DNA from: Planctomycetota bacterium
GTDB taxonomy: Bacteria > Planctomycetota > J058 > JAJDCP01
Length of the DNA stretch: 64,000 nt
Direction of reading: 5' to 3'
Assembly (NCBI GenBank): GCA_029260765.1
Contig: JAJDCP010000175.1
Coordinates: 1-64,000, forward strand
Both the position numbers and the translations under genes were made by a program. The notes under the pieces were generated by a model that worked only from the letters and a program-made list of their open reading frames with translations, was not told where the DNA came from and made no database searches. How positions within the stretch are numbered: the stretch's first letter is position 1; each line of letters starts with the position of its first letter. Of the stretch, positions 53,578 through 61,653 are shown piece by piece.

Positions 53578-53973
53578 TCCACTCCGAGCATACTCTCTGG
53601 CAGTAGCGTAATACCCTGAGTGGCTCTGGTCAATTCAGAACCGAGCAGGGTGGCCTGCAAGCGGCATGAACCATGGGACCCGTTGACACAGGGGGCGCTT
53701 CAATGGGGCCGCGCCCAGTCAGGCGCGGATGGAGCGCTCGCTCCCAGCCCGCACAGCGGGCCGGAAGACAAGCACGGTTTCGACCACTCGCCAAGTCGCC
53801 ACGCACAGATGCTCGTCAAGAACAACAACAAGCGTCTCCTCCCTGCTTCTACAACCATCGAGAGCTGCCCGGCTTTCGCGACAGCATCGCAGCCCTCGAT
53901 GCGGTTTGCAATGTGAAAAAGCCCTACCAAGTTCCAACAACCTCGCCAACGGTGTGCAGCAACTCGCCAGGAG
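53578..53973. other. Non-coding stretch downstream of cas2 (expected array position)
   Basis: No gene is supported. The stretch between cas2 and the antitoxin promoter is where type I-U arrays are usually found. It holds only one repeat-like sequence (53697-53732) and no regular series of spacers. A small hairpin (CCCGCACAGCGGG, 53750-53762) follows it. Confidence 0.6.
53697..53732 (-). CRISPR. Single CRISPR-repeat-like sequence, no array
   Basis: On the minus strand this 36-nt unit begins CCATCCGCGCC and ends in CCCCATTGAAGC. It has an inner stem CCGCGCC/GGCGCGG around CTGACT-type loop bases and the ATTGAA-type 3' end seen in many type I repeats, and is oriented like the adjacent cas2. No second copy sits at spacer distance; the only relative is at 52787-52823. 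It may be a leftover of a lost array. Confidence 0.4.
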
Positions 53974-54270
53974 TCAGAAGATCAGCGCGAGCCCGTCGTC
54001 CTCAGATTCCGCAGCCCGCCCAAAGAACCGGATCCTCTGGGGCCCCGAACCTCGACAAGGTCCCAGGTCCGCCAACAGGAAGCGGTCCTTTCCAAGATGC
54101 AGTACGTCGGTCAAGTCTGCAACCAGCCGGTAGTATTCCCCCTGGCTGAGATCACAGCGGAAGACCGAGTAGTGCAGCCGCAGGCCGTACCCCTCCAGCA
54201 CCCGAGCCGCCTTGCGCAGCCGCTTGGCGTCCGACACATCATAGCTGATCAGGTAGACCTTGCGCACCAT
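53974..54270 (-). CDS. cas2: Cas2 adaptation protein
   Basis: 98 residues of the usual Cas2 length. It has the opening strand VYLISYDVSD with the conserved Asp, then AARVLEGYGLRLHYSVFRC and a closing strand. In complex with Cas1 it integrates new spacers. It follows cas4-cas1 by ten bases on the same strand, so the two form the adaptation block, here split from the interference block by about 2.5 kb. Confidence 0.93.
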   Translation of the reverse strand: MVRKVYLISYDVSDAKRLRKAARVLEGYGLRLHYSVFRCDLSQGEYYRLVADLTDVLHLGKDRFLLADLGPCRGSGPQRIRFFGRAAESEDDGLALIF

Positions 54271-54280
54271 GCGGCTCCGA

Positions 54281-55951
54281 TCATCGTGTCTGGAAACTCG
54301 GATATTCGGGGATCTCCCCGCTCAGCACTCTGCCCAGCAGCCGCGCCTGGATCTCCAAGATCTGACGGTAGCTCACCTTGTAGCCGAACAGCGGATGCCG
54401 CACCTCGTTGGCCATGCGCCGCTCGTAGCTACGCAGAATGCGTTTGCGCGCCTGCGGCTTCAGGCTGACCGCGGGTCCCCTGGACAGGAAGTCTTTGGCT
54501 GCGACCTCACCGTTGTTCAGGGCACGGATGACGACAGAGTCCGCGATCAGCGGCCGGAACTCCTCCATCAGATCGAGGGCCAGGGCCGCTCTGCCATAGC
54601 GGGGACGGTGGTAGAAGCCGAGGTAGGGATCGAAGCCGACTCCTAACACCGCCACCAGACAATCCTTGGCGAGCATTGCGTAGCAGAATGAGAGCAGCGC
54701 GTTGACGGGGTCTGTGGGCGGCCGCCGGTTCCGTCCCTGGAAGTCGAAGTCCAGCTGCGCGGAGCCCTTGAACATACGGGGCAGCTGTTCGAAATAGGTT
54801 CGTGCCGCCAGGCCCTCGAGCCCGAGCAGCTCGCCCGGAGCCGACGCCCGCTCTGCCCGCCGCGCCAGCTCTTCGAGGCGACGCAGAGCTTCGGGAGCGA
54901 CTTCGGGGGCGTTGCGCCGCAGCAGAGTCCGGCTGTTGCGGATCTTGCCGATCACGAAAGCACGCGCGAGCGCCAAGCAACCTTCCATGTCTTCGGCCCG
55001 CCGAAACTGCAGCCGCCGCAGCTCGATGTTCTTCGAGGGCATCCCCGTGGTGACCGCCCGCAGCCACCCCCCGAAGGACAGGTGCAACACGGGGATCCGT
55101 CGTTGCGTCAGCGCACACAGCGCCTGGGTCGACACCTGCACGGACCCGAACAACACGACTTGCGAGGTGTGGACCAGGCGGGCCTCACCGACGGCCTTGC
55201 CGTCCTCTTTGACCACCAGGCATTCGCCTTTCTTGCTCAGGTAGGCCCGGAATGACGTGATGTACAAGGGCCTCAACTGATCTCGCGGCAGAATCAAGCG
55301 CCGGACCGTCGGCACGTCCTGGTCCCCGCTCGTCAGCCTGCGGATCTCGTCCGGCAGGCAGATGGCCACCAGAGAACAACGAGGACACTTGGGGCTGTCC
55401 TCGAGTGGCTCGGGAATCTGGCCTCCCGCCGCACACGCTCTCAGTGCTTCGAGCAGCTCGTGGGTGCGCGCGACCAGGGCATCGTCGAACACCACCTCGA
55501 CACGCTCGCGGCTGCCTGCGAAGAACACGTAGCCCGCATTGCAGCAGTACCCGTGCTCTCGCAGGATCAGCCCCTGAGCGCACAGCTGCACGCGCTCGGG
55601 TTCCCACACGCCTTCCGGCACCGGAGGGCGCTTGCCGCGCTTGGTATCGACCGGCCAGACTTCGCCGGACTCGCCTTCGAGCAGGTCGAGGCGGGCGATC
55701 AGGCCCTGCTCTTCGCTCGACAGCAGCAGCGACCTCGTCTGGAAGGCTGCTTCGACCCTGTCTGCAGCCGGCAGCCCGCCCTGCTCGCGGTCCACCCGCC
55801 GATGCAGGTAGCGGCCCTCGTGGGTGTCGGCGCTGTCTGCCCACTCTCCTTGCACCCACTCGAGATACATCAAGCGAGGACAGTAGGCGTACTCGTTCAA
55901 CATACGTGCGGGAATCAAGTCAGGAACCTGGGACTGCGCAGCTGCATCCAT
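54281..55951 (-). CDS. cas4-cas1: Cas4-Cas1 fusion protein
   Basis: 556 residues from ATG 55951 (AAGGA upstream; the open frame continues much further but has no support). The Cas4 part, residues about 1-205, has NEYAYCPRLMYL, the RecB-type site (ARLDLLEG and VDTKRG) and the cluster cysteines CPRCSLVAIC. The Cas1 part follows, with the acidic and histidine residues of the active site (FYHRPRYGRAALALDLMEEF). The fusion is a mark of type I-U (I-G), joining PAM-side trimming to integration. It is divergent from the WYL gene. Confidence 0.92.
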   Translation of the reverse strand: MDAAAQSQVPDLIPARMLNEYAYCPRLMYLEWVQGEWADSADTHEGRYLHRRVDREQGGLPAADRVEAAFQTRSLLLSSEEQGLIARLDLLEGESGEVWPVDTKRGKRPPVPEGVWEPERVQLCAQGLILREHGYCCNAGYVFFAGSRERVEVVFDDALVARTHELLEALRACAAGGQIPEPLEDSPKCPRCSLVAICLPDEIRRLTSGDQDVPTVRRLILPRDQLRPLYITSFRAYLSKKGECLVVKEDGKAVGEARLVHTSQVVLFGSVQVSTQALCALTQRRIPVLHLSFGGWLRAVTTGMPSKNIELRRLQFRRAEDMEGCLALARAFVIGKIRNSRTLLRRNAPEVAPEALRRLEELARRAERASAPGELLGLEGLAARTYFEQLPRMFKGSAQLDFDFQGRNRRPPTDPVNALLSFCYAMLAKDCLVAVLGVGFDPYLGFYHRPRYGRAALALDLMEEFRPLIADSVVIRALNNGEVAAKDFLSRGPAVSLKPQARKRILRSYERRMANEVRHPLFGYKVSYRQILEIQARLLGRVLSGEIPEYPSFQTR

Positions 55952-56022
55952 CGGTGATCCTTCTGCTGGGCTTGACCCACCTGGTCCAGAAACCCTCACT
56001 CGCCCGCTAAATGATGCCAAGC

Positions 56023-56045
56023 CACAACGACAATCGGCGTCGTTG
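56023..56045. promoter_or_regulatory. Candidate operator between cas4-cas1 and the WYL gene
   Basis: CACAACGACAATCGG at 56023-56037 matches the site before cas3 at 14 of 15 positions. It is part of an inverted repeat CAACGAC/GTCGTTG (56025-56031 and 56039-56045). It lies about 72 bases before cas4-cas1, close to the 85-base distance at cas3, and about 70 bases before the WYL start. Confidence 0.6.
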
Positions 56046-56113
56046 CGGCCCTGCAAGCGGCACATCGCCAATTGTGCTACGATGCCTGCGGCTGTTGCAC
56101 AAGGAGGCCAGGC

Positions 56114-57133
56114 GTGCCCTACCAAGGACAGACCTATGCGCGCGGCACATGCAGGATGATGGAGTCGGTGCATCTGGTCGACAGCCTGCTGAGGAACCAG
56201 GAGTTCCCGTCGCTGGACCGTCTGGCCGTCGAGTGCGAAGCCAGCCCCCGCACCGTACAGCGCTACCTGCGCTTCATCCGCTCGCGGCTCGGAAAACAGG
56301 TCACCTACTGCCGCGAGAACCGCGGCTACTACTATCCGGACGGGGGCCTTAAGGTCGCCGCCGCAGACTTGAGCGAAGGGGAGTTGCTGGCGCTCTATGT
56401 GGCGGCGCCCATCCTCGCGCAATACCGGGGAACCAGCCTGGAACAGCGCTTCCGGGGCTCATTTGAGAAGATCTGTCGGCGCTTGCCCAGCAAGGTGCGC
56501 GCGCGCCTGCCCAGCCTGGACCAGCGGGTCGCTGTCAAGGCCAAGCTTCCGGCCGAGGGGGAGATCGCACGCTTTGATGAGCTGCTCGATGCGATCCGCC
56601 GCGACCGACGCCTCGAGCTGCGTTACTGGTCCGCCTACCGCGCCGAAGAGACCCGCCGGCGCGTGGACCCGTACGTGTTGTACCAAGTGGGTTGGCGCTG
56701 GTACCTGGTCGGCCACTGCCACCTGCGCGGCAACCTTCGGCTGTTCGAGCTGGGGCGCATACGCGAGTTGCGGTTGCTCGACGAACTGTTCGAACGGCCC
56801 CAGGGCCTGGAGCTCGAAGAGCTGATGGCCGGCAGCCTTGGAGTGATCCTGCAGGCCGAAGGCAGCAGCGAAGACATCGTGCTGCATTTTGGGGCCTTCG
56901 CCGCGAGGTATGTGCGTGAGACCCGCCTCCATGCCAGCCAGCAGCTGGCTGAGCTGCCCGACGGAGGTGTCGAGCTGCGCCTGCACGTCGCGATCACCGC
57001 CGAGCTCGAGCGGTTGGTGCTCGGCTGGGGAGAGCACGTTGTCGTGGTGCGGCCCGACACGCTGCGGAAGCGTATCGCCAGACGTCTGCTCGATGCGCTC
57101 GGTCACTACCTGGGCGACGGTGCGAGAGGCTAG
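56114..57133 (+). CDS. WYL-domain transcriptional regulator
   Basis: 339 residues from GTG 56114, with AAGGAGG six bases upstream. An N-terminal helix-turn-helix (PSLDRLAVECEASPRTVQRYLRFI) precedes a WYL ligand-sensing domain (YQVGWRWYLVGHC, LFELGRIRELRLLD) and the WCX C-terminal domain (GVELRLHVAIT). WYL regulators sense nucleic acids or nucleotides and control defence operons in several bacteria. It is divergent from cas4-cas1, and the shared motif in both cas promoters is a likely binding site. Whether it represses or activates cannot be read. Confidence 0.9.
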   Translation: MPYQGQTYARGTCRMMESVHLVDSLLRNQEFPSLDRLAVECEASPRTVQRYLRFIRSRLGKQVTYCRENRGYYYPDGGLKVAAADLSEGELLALYVAAPILAQYRGTSLEQRFRGSFEKICRRLPSKVRARLPSLDQRVAVKAKLPAEGEIARFDELLDAIRRDRRLELRYWSAYRAEETRRRVDPYVLYQVGWRWYLVGHCHLRGNLRLFELGRIRELRLLDELFERPQGLELEELMAGSLGVILQAEGSSEDIVLHFGAFAARYVRETRLHASQQLAELPDGGVELRLHVAITAELERLVLGWGEHVVVVRPDTLRKRIARRLLDALGHYLGDGARG

Positions 57134-57368
57134 CGGTCCGCAAGGGTCGCCGCTGCCCCCCAGAACCCCCATCGAGGTCTGCGGTCGGCGACAAACGCCC
57201 TGCGCACCTGCGCCTTTGCGTTGAAATCCCCGATGGAACGCCCGGCACGTCGCGCGCGCTCCGCACGGACGGGGGAACTCTCCCCGCGCATCTTTGGCAA
57301 CCGGGACCGACAGTCAGTAGAATCATAGATAGTGGCCCGGAGTGTTATCCCAACGCAGGCACAGAGCC

Positions 57369-58286
57369 ATGGCAAGTCCCAGCGCAGTCCATTTCTGCCC
57401 CAAGTGCGGCAAGGCCGTAACACCGCCCGCAACGCCGCCTCCGGCTGCCGGTGGAGGCACGCCCGCGGGCAACTCCGCAGGCTCGACCACTCCGAGCACC
57501 ACGCCCCCCGACGCCTCGTCGCAGCCATCCGGGCCGCCGACCAATTTCAAGAGCGGTTTCGAAAAGTGTTTCGCGCAGGTCCTCGAGCCCGGCAGATTCA
57601 CGGGCAACTACGAGGCGTTGTTTTCCGAGCAGGAAAAGACCGAGCTGATGGCCTACTTCGCGAACTACAACCTGCCGGACAAACCTCCTTCGGTGTTCAA
57701 GAACATGCGGCTCACGCGTAGCCAGAAGATCCTGATGGCGGGTGTGATGCACGTACGCGATCAGCGTATGGAGCCGGGCAAGTGGGGATCCAAACCCGGA
57801 CACTGGCCCAACGAACAGCAGCGGGTCGCGCGCGCCAATTGTTGCGGCCATTGGGCCAAGCGCGTCTGGGAGTATTCCGGCATCCGAACCAGCCACAGCT
57901 GGGACGCGAAATGGAAGCGCTACCTGCCCTGGAAAGAAGCCAAGGAGCAATGGAAGCGACGTTGGACGCCCTTCGATTTCAAGGGCGGACCCGGGCCGCA
58001 GATGGAGGCCATCAAGTTTGAGGACTACAAGGCGATCCAGCCGGGCGACTATCTGTGCTGCAAGTGGCGGCGCTCGCGCACCGGCTCAAACCACGCCTTC
58101 CTCTTCATCAAGTGGTTGAACGGGAACGAGAACTCGAAGAGGCGCAAAGCCCTGATCATGGATCAGAGCAACAACAAGGTCGGCGGCGGAAAGATCCGCA
58201 ACCTGAACATGAGCTGTGACCCGACCAAGACGCCGTACCTCTACGCGCGCCGCACGCCCAAACCGCCGACTGCGGCGCCCGCCTGA
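57369..58286 (+). CDS. Putative cysteine hydrolase with CPxC N-terminus
   Basis: About 305 residues. The N-terminus has a single zinc-ribbon-like knuckle (HFCPKCGKAV), then a Pro/Thr/Ser/Gly-rich linker (residues about 20-60). The C-terminal domain has NCCGHWAKRVWEYSGI and, about 80 residues later, GDYLCC and GSNHAFLFIKW, a Cys and His order like that of NlpC/P60 or papain-fold amidases. No signal peptide is seen. A peptidoglycan amidase or secreted toxin is a reasonable inference; no homologue is named. It precedes an unusual Cys-rich gene by 63 bases. Confidence 0.6.
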   Translation: MASPSAVHFCPKCGKAVTPPATPPPAAGGGTPAGNSAGSTTPSTTPPDASSQPSGPPTNFKSGFEKCFAQVLEPGRFTGNYEALFSEQEKTELMAYFANYNLPDKPPSVFKNMRLTRSQKILMAGVMHVRDQRMEPGKWGSKPGHWPNEQQRVARANCCGHWAKRVWEYSGIRTSHSWDAKWKRYLPWKEAKEQWKRRWTPFDFKGGPGPQMEAIKFEDYKAIQPGDYLCCKWRRSRTGSNHAFLFIKWLNGNENSKRRKALIMDQSNNKVGGGKIRNLNMSCDPTKTPYLYARRTPKPPTAAPA

Positions 58287-58349
58287 CGGCGACGGGGGAA
58301 GCCTTTTGCGTCGTGCGGGCCGGAGATCTTCCCCGTCGGCCGGCAGAAT

Positions 58350-58886
58350 GTGGCGGATTCGATGGATTGCGTAGAGCACCACGATACCTACCAGCCCCCA
58401 GTGGACATCGTCGACTGCGAGCTCTCTACCACCTATGGCAGGGGCTGCATGGTCGGCTGGCTGTGCCGCAAACAAGGAGGCACCGGCCCGGGCTGCGAAA
58501 AGAACTGCATGTTCACCCGGGACAAAAAAGAACAGCGGCCCAACTGCTTTGGATTCAAGTTCGGACGGGGCATTCTGGAAGAGACCGACTTCCTGTACCG
58601 TCCGCTCGATGGCGTCTGCCTGGACTGCTTCCACAATCTGGACTGTACGAACGAGACGGAGCGCCGCTGGGGAGGAATGGGAATGGAACTGGAGACCATC
58701 AAGATGGATGAAGTGTCGCTCGTCGAAGTCACCAAAGACCTGACGGTCGCCATGATCGGCGACCCGAAGCGCGAAGAAGCGCTGAACGTCAAGACCACGT
58801 TCAAAGAGATCTTCGAAACAGTCTCCGAATGCTTCAAGAAAGAGTGCGCGCTCAAGCTCGGGCTGGAAGAAGCTATCGGGGACTGA
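58350..58886 (+). CDS. Cysteine-rich protein, unknown
   Basis: 178 residues from GTG 58350 (ATG 58362 is an alternative). Residues 1-100 contain 11 cysteines (CVEHH, VDCELSTTYGRGCMVGWLC, GCEKNC, NCFGF, GVCLDCFHNLDC), and the last 60 residues are helical and acidic-basic. No family is recognised. Cysteines could bind metal or form disulfides, but no signal peptide is visible. It follows the cysteine-hydrolase-like gene on the same strand, so an immunity or cofactor role is possible but unproven. Confidence 0.6.
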   Translation: MADSMDCVEHHDTYQPPVDIVDCELSTTYGRGCMVGWLCRKQGGTGPGCEKNCMFTRDKKEQRPNCFGFKFGRGILEETDFLYRPLDGVCLDCFHNLDCTNETERRWGGMGMELETIKMDEVSLVEVTKDLTVAMIGDPKREEALNVKTTFKEIFETVSECFKKECALKLGLEEAIGD

Positions 58887-59199
58887 TGGGCCTCGACCCC
58901 AAAACGTTGCCTCCTCAAACCCGTCCACGGGCCTGGGAAAGGGCTCTTCCGTGGACGCAGTGGTCCGACCCCTCTGCTTTGGGCCTTGTCAGAGGTTTGT
59001 GAGAACTCCCTCACAAGCTCCGCGACGCGGCCGGCCCGATTCCCGGCGCTCGGCTTTCCAGGCGCCAGCCCGGGCATCGCTCAGGCCCGTCCCGGCTCCC
59101 TCCCCCCAGCTTGACCCAACCCCCGGCCCCCCCTAAGCTTCGGATACGCCGGGACGAGCCATGCTCCACGAGCCCGTTCCCCGCGCCAGGAGGCCGGTG
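58887..59199. other. Intergenic region with hairpins and promoter
   Basis: No gene is supported. It holds a CCACGG/CCGTGG stem at about 58924-58953, which may end the upstream transcript, an inverted repeat TTGTGAG/CTCACAA at 58997-59016, and the promoter-like sequence at 59111-59139. Confidence 0.55.
59111..59139 (+). promoter_or_regulatory. Sigma-70-like promoter of the cytochrome operon
   Basis: TTGACC and TAAGCT are separated by exactly 17 bases, about 60 bases before the cytochrome start. The first box is one base from consensus; the second is weak. Confidence 0.4.
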
Positions 59200-61653
59200 A
59201 TGCGCTGGAAACTACTGGGAATCGCGCTGCCCTGCGTGGCGATGCTGTGCTTGTCCGCCTGCCAGGGGCTGCACCTCACAACACCGTTCTTTTCGACCAT
59301 CCCCGAGCCGATCCTGCCGACGGCCACCGACCACGCCTTCCTCGACCGCCTGGCCGAACAGCTGGGCGGGCAGCTCGGCCCCGCGCTCGACCAGGTGCGC
59401 GGGCAGATGATCGATCGCTCCGAGGACCGCTACTGGGCGGCCGAGCAGCTGTTGGCCAGCGGAGCGCTGCCCGACAGCCTGCACAACCAGGTGGTGGCAT
59501 CGCTGGTGCTGACCGACGAGGGCTTCCGCTCTCCCTACGTGTCCGCCAAAGTCTGCGGGCAATGCCATCCGAAACACTTCGACGAGTGGTCCGTCTCGCC
59601 GCACGCCTATGCCCAGCTGAGCCCGGTCTTCAACGCCATGCACGGCACGATCGTCAAGCTGACCAACGGCACCTTCGGCGACTTCTGCATCCGCTGCCAC
59701 ACCCCGGTCGGCATGAACCTGCAAGAGCCGTCGTTCATCGCCAACGAGTACCGCAACATCACCTCCCGCGAAGGCATCACCTGTGTGGTCTGCCACCGGC
59801 TCGACGGCGACTACGGCAAGATCAGCGGCCGCATGCCCTTCGTGGACTCGCCCAACGGGCTGGTCGACGCCGTCTATGGCCCCGCCGGCGATTCGATCCT
59901 GCTCGAGGCCCTCGAAGACCCGAGCTTCCGCCTGCATTCGGAGGTCAGCGGCGGCAGCGGCCAGCAGGTGCACGGCAAGGTCGTGCGCTCGCCAGCGCTG
60001 ACGGAGTCGGGATTCTGCGGCCAGTGCCACGATGTCAACCTCGGCAACACCTTCCGGCTCGAAGAGGCCTTCAGCGAGTACAAGTCCTCGCCCGCCGCCG
60101 ACCGCGGAGTCAGCTGCCAGGACTGCCACATGAGCCAGACGCCCGGCCGCGACGGCGGCTACGACTTCGGGCCCGCAGCCGTGGTGGCGGGCAAAGAGAC
60201 CCGCCCCCGCAAGCTGAGCAACCACATGATGGCCGGGCCCGACTATTCGGTGGTCCATCAAGGGCTGTTCCCCCATCTCCCCCAGGAGTGGGGCAACCCG
60301 GACAAACAGGACCTGCATCCCTTCCGCGCCGAGCTGACTCCTGGCCGCTACCGGTACACCCAACGCGGCGAGGCGAGCTTCCAGTCCATCCCTCTCTGGC
60401 TCGATTTTAACACCGAGTCCGACTGGGGCAAACCGGAATTCGAGGACCAGCTCAAGGGAATCATCCGCAAGCTCACCCGGGCGCAACGCAGCTGGCAGAA
60501 GGCGCTGGAGAAAGAGGACGCCGAAGAGGCGCAAGCGCAGCGGGACAGCTTCGAGGAGCTGCGCGCCGGGCTGCCGGAGTTTGGCTCCTGGGGGCCCGGG
60601 CGCAGCACGCCCATCGACAGCCCGCTGTGGCGCAAGGCCACCGCCTGGCGCGACCAACGGCGCGACGCACGGATGGCACTCGAAGGTCGACAATACCGGC
60701 TGTTGGCGGAGTACCGGCGCCAGCAGACCGAGGTCCTGCGGCAGGGATACCTGATCGAGGCCATCGAGGTCGCGCAGGCCGACCCCGACGGCATCGATTT
60801 CACGGTGCTGGTCAAGAACGGAACCGATGGCCACAACGTCCCGACCGGCTTCATCGCGGAGCGCTCGGTGTTCTTGCAGGTGCGCGTGCTGGATGCAGAG
60901 GGAGCCACGGTCTTCGCCAGCGGAGACCTCGATCCCAATGGGGACGTGCGCGACCTGCACTCGGTCTTCGTCCACAATCGTGAGCCGGGTACCCGCGAGC
61001 CTCTCTGGTGGATGCCTCTGGCCGAGCCCGAGCAGGAAGCTGTCGACCCGTGGCGCGCCCCGACCGGCCATGTCGAGGACGCGGACACGCCCTTGCAGCT
61101 GGATGGCAGCCTGTTCAGCCTGCAGTCGAAGTTCATCGTGCAGCTCAACCGTGGGGCCGACCGCGAGCAGGTGCTGGCGGTCAACCATTCGGTCGATCCG
61201 CTACCCTTCCTGCGGCCTCCGACTCGATCCAACATATTGACCGGCCGGCCGGCCGGGGCCCGCATCCATCGCACGGGCATTCCTCCGCTGGCGACACGGG
61301 CAGCGCGCTATGCGGTCTCCAGCGCCCAGCTCGCGGGCCACCCGGGCCCGTACACGGCCCAGGTGCGGCTGCTCGCGGGCATGGTCCCGGTCAACCTGAT
61401 CTACGAGATCGCCGAGGTCGGCTTCGATTTCGGTCTGAGCGCCCAAGAGCTGGCGCGTAGAGTGGTCAACGGCAGCGAGGTGCTGGTGCAGCAACCGACC
61501 CGCATCGGCCATCGCGGGCTGGTCGAGGTCGATGCCGAGCTCGAACCGGAGCGCGCGCGCATCAACGGCCGCATTGTGCTCTGGGAGTACAGCGTAGATC
61601 TGCAGCAAGCTGCAGGCGGGGTCCAACGGATCGTGCCGGAGGAAGAAGAATGA
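59200..61653 (+). CDS. Pentaheme cytochrome c lipoprotein
   Basis: 817 residues from ATG 59200, behind GGAGG. A signal peptide ends in LSAC, a lipobox with Cys about residue 21. Five CxxCH heme sites are visible: CGQCH, CIRCH, CVVCH, CGQCH and CQDCH at about residues 121, 162, 194, 272 and 305. The layout resembles cytochrome c554-type proteins. The rest of the protein, about 500 residues, is heme-free with a beta-rich end. It is exported and lipid-anchored. ATGA overlap joins it to the beta-barrel gene, suggesting a shared complex. Confidence 0.88.
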   Translation: MRWKLLGIALPCVAMLCLSACQGLHLTTPFFSTIPEPILPTATDHAFLDRLAEQLGGQLGPALDQVRGQMIDRSEDRYWAAEQLLASGALPDSLHNQVVASLVLTDEGFRSPYVSAKVCGQCHPKHFDEWSVSPHAYAQLSPVFNAMHGTIVKLTNGTFGDFCIRCHTPVGMNLQEPSFIANEYRNITSREGITCVVCHRLDGDYGKISGRMPFVDSPNGLVDAVYGPAGDSILLEALEDPSFRLHSEVSGGSGQQVHGKVVRSPALTESGFCGQCHDVNLGNTFRLEEAFSEYKSSPAADRGVSCQDCHMSQTPGRDGGYDFGPAAVVAGKETRPRKLSNHMMAGPDYSVVHQGLFPHLPQEWGNPDKQDLHPFRAELTPGRYRYTQRGEASFQSIPLWLDFNTESDWGKPEFEDQLKGIIRKLTRAQRSWQKALEKEDAEEAQAQRDSFEELRAGLPEFGSWGPGRSTPIDSPLWRKATAWRDQRRDARMALEGRQYRLLAEYRRQQTEVLRQGYLIEAIEVAQADPDGIDFTVLVKNGTDGHNVPTGFIAERSVFLQVRVLDAEGATVFASGDLDPNGDVRDLHSVFVHNREPGTREPLWWMPLAEPEQEAVDPWRAPTGHVEDADTPLQLDGSLFSLQSKFIVQLNRGADREQVLAVNHSVDPLPFLRPPTRSNILTGRPAGARIHRTGIPPLATRAARYAVSSAQLAGHPGPYTAQVRLLAGMVPVNLIYEIAEVGFDFGLSAQELARRVVNGSEVLVQQPTRIGHRGLVEVDAELEPERARINGRIVLWEYSVDLQQAAGGVQRIVPEEEE

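Noticed and set aside
52578..53973. Full CRISPR array between cas2 and cas3
   Set aside because: Only two related repeat-like sequences 900 bases apart are present; there is no regular repeat-spacer series.
53654..56062. 13-bp direct repeat CCTGCAAGCGGCA on both sides of cas2-cas4-cas1
   Set aside because: Repeats of 13 bp are expected by chance many times in 64 kb; no other sign of an integrated element.
55952..56422. N-terminal extension of cas4-cas1
   Set aside because: It would overlap the divergent WYL gene and its promoter; ATG 55951 has a ribosome site and gives the usual length.
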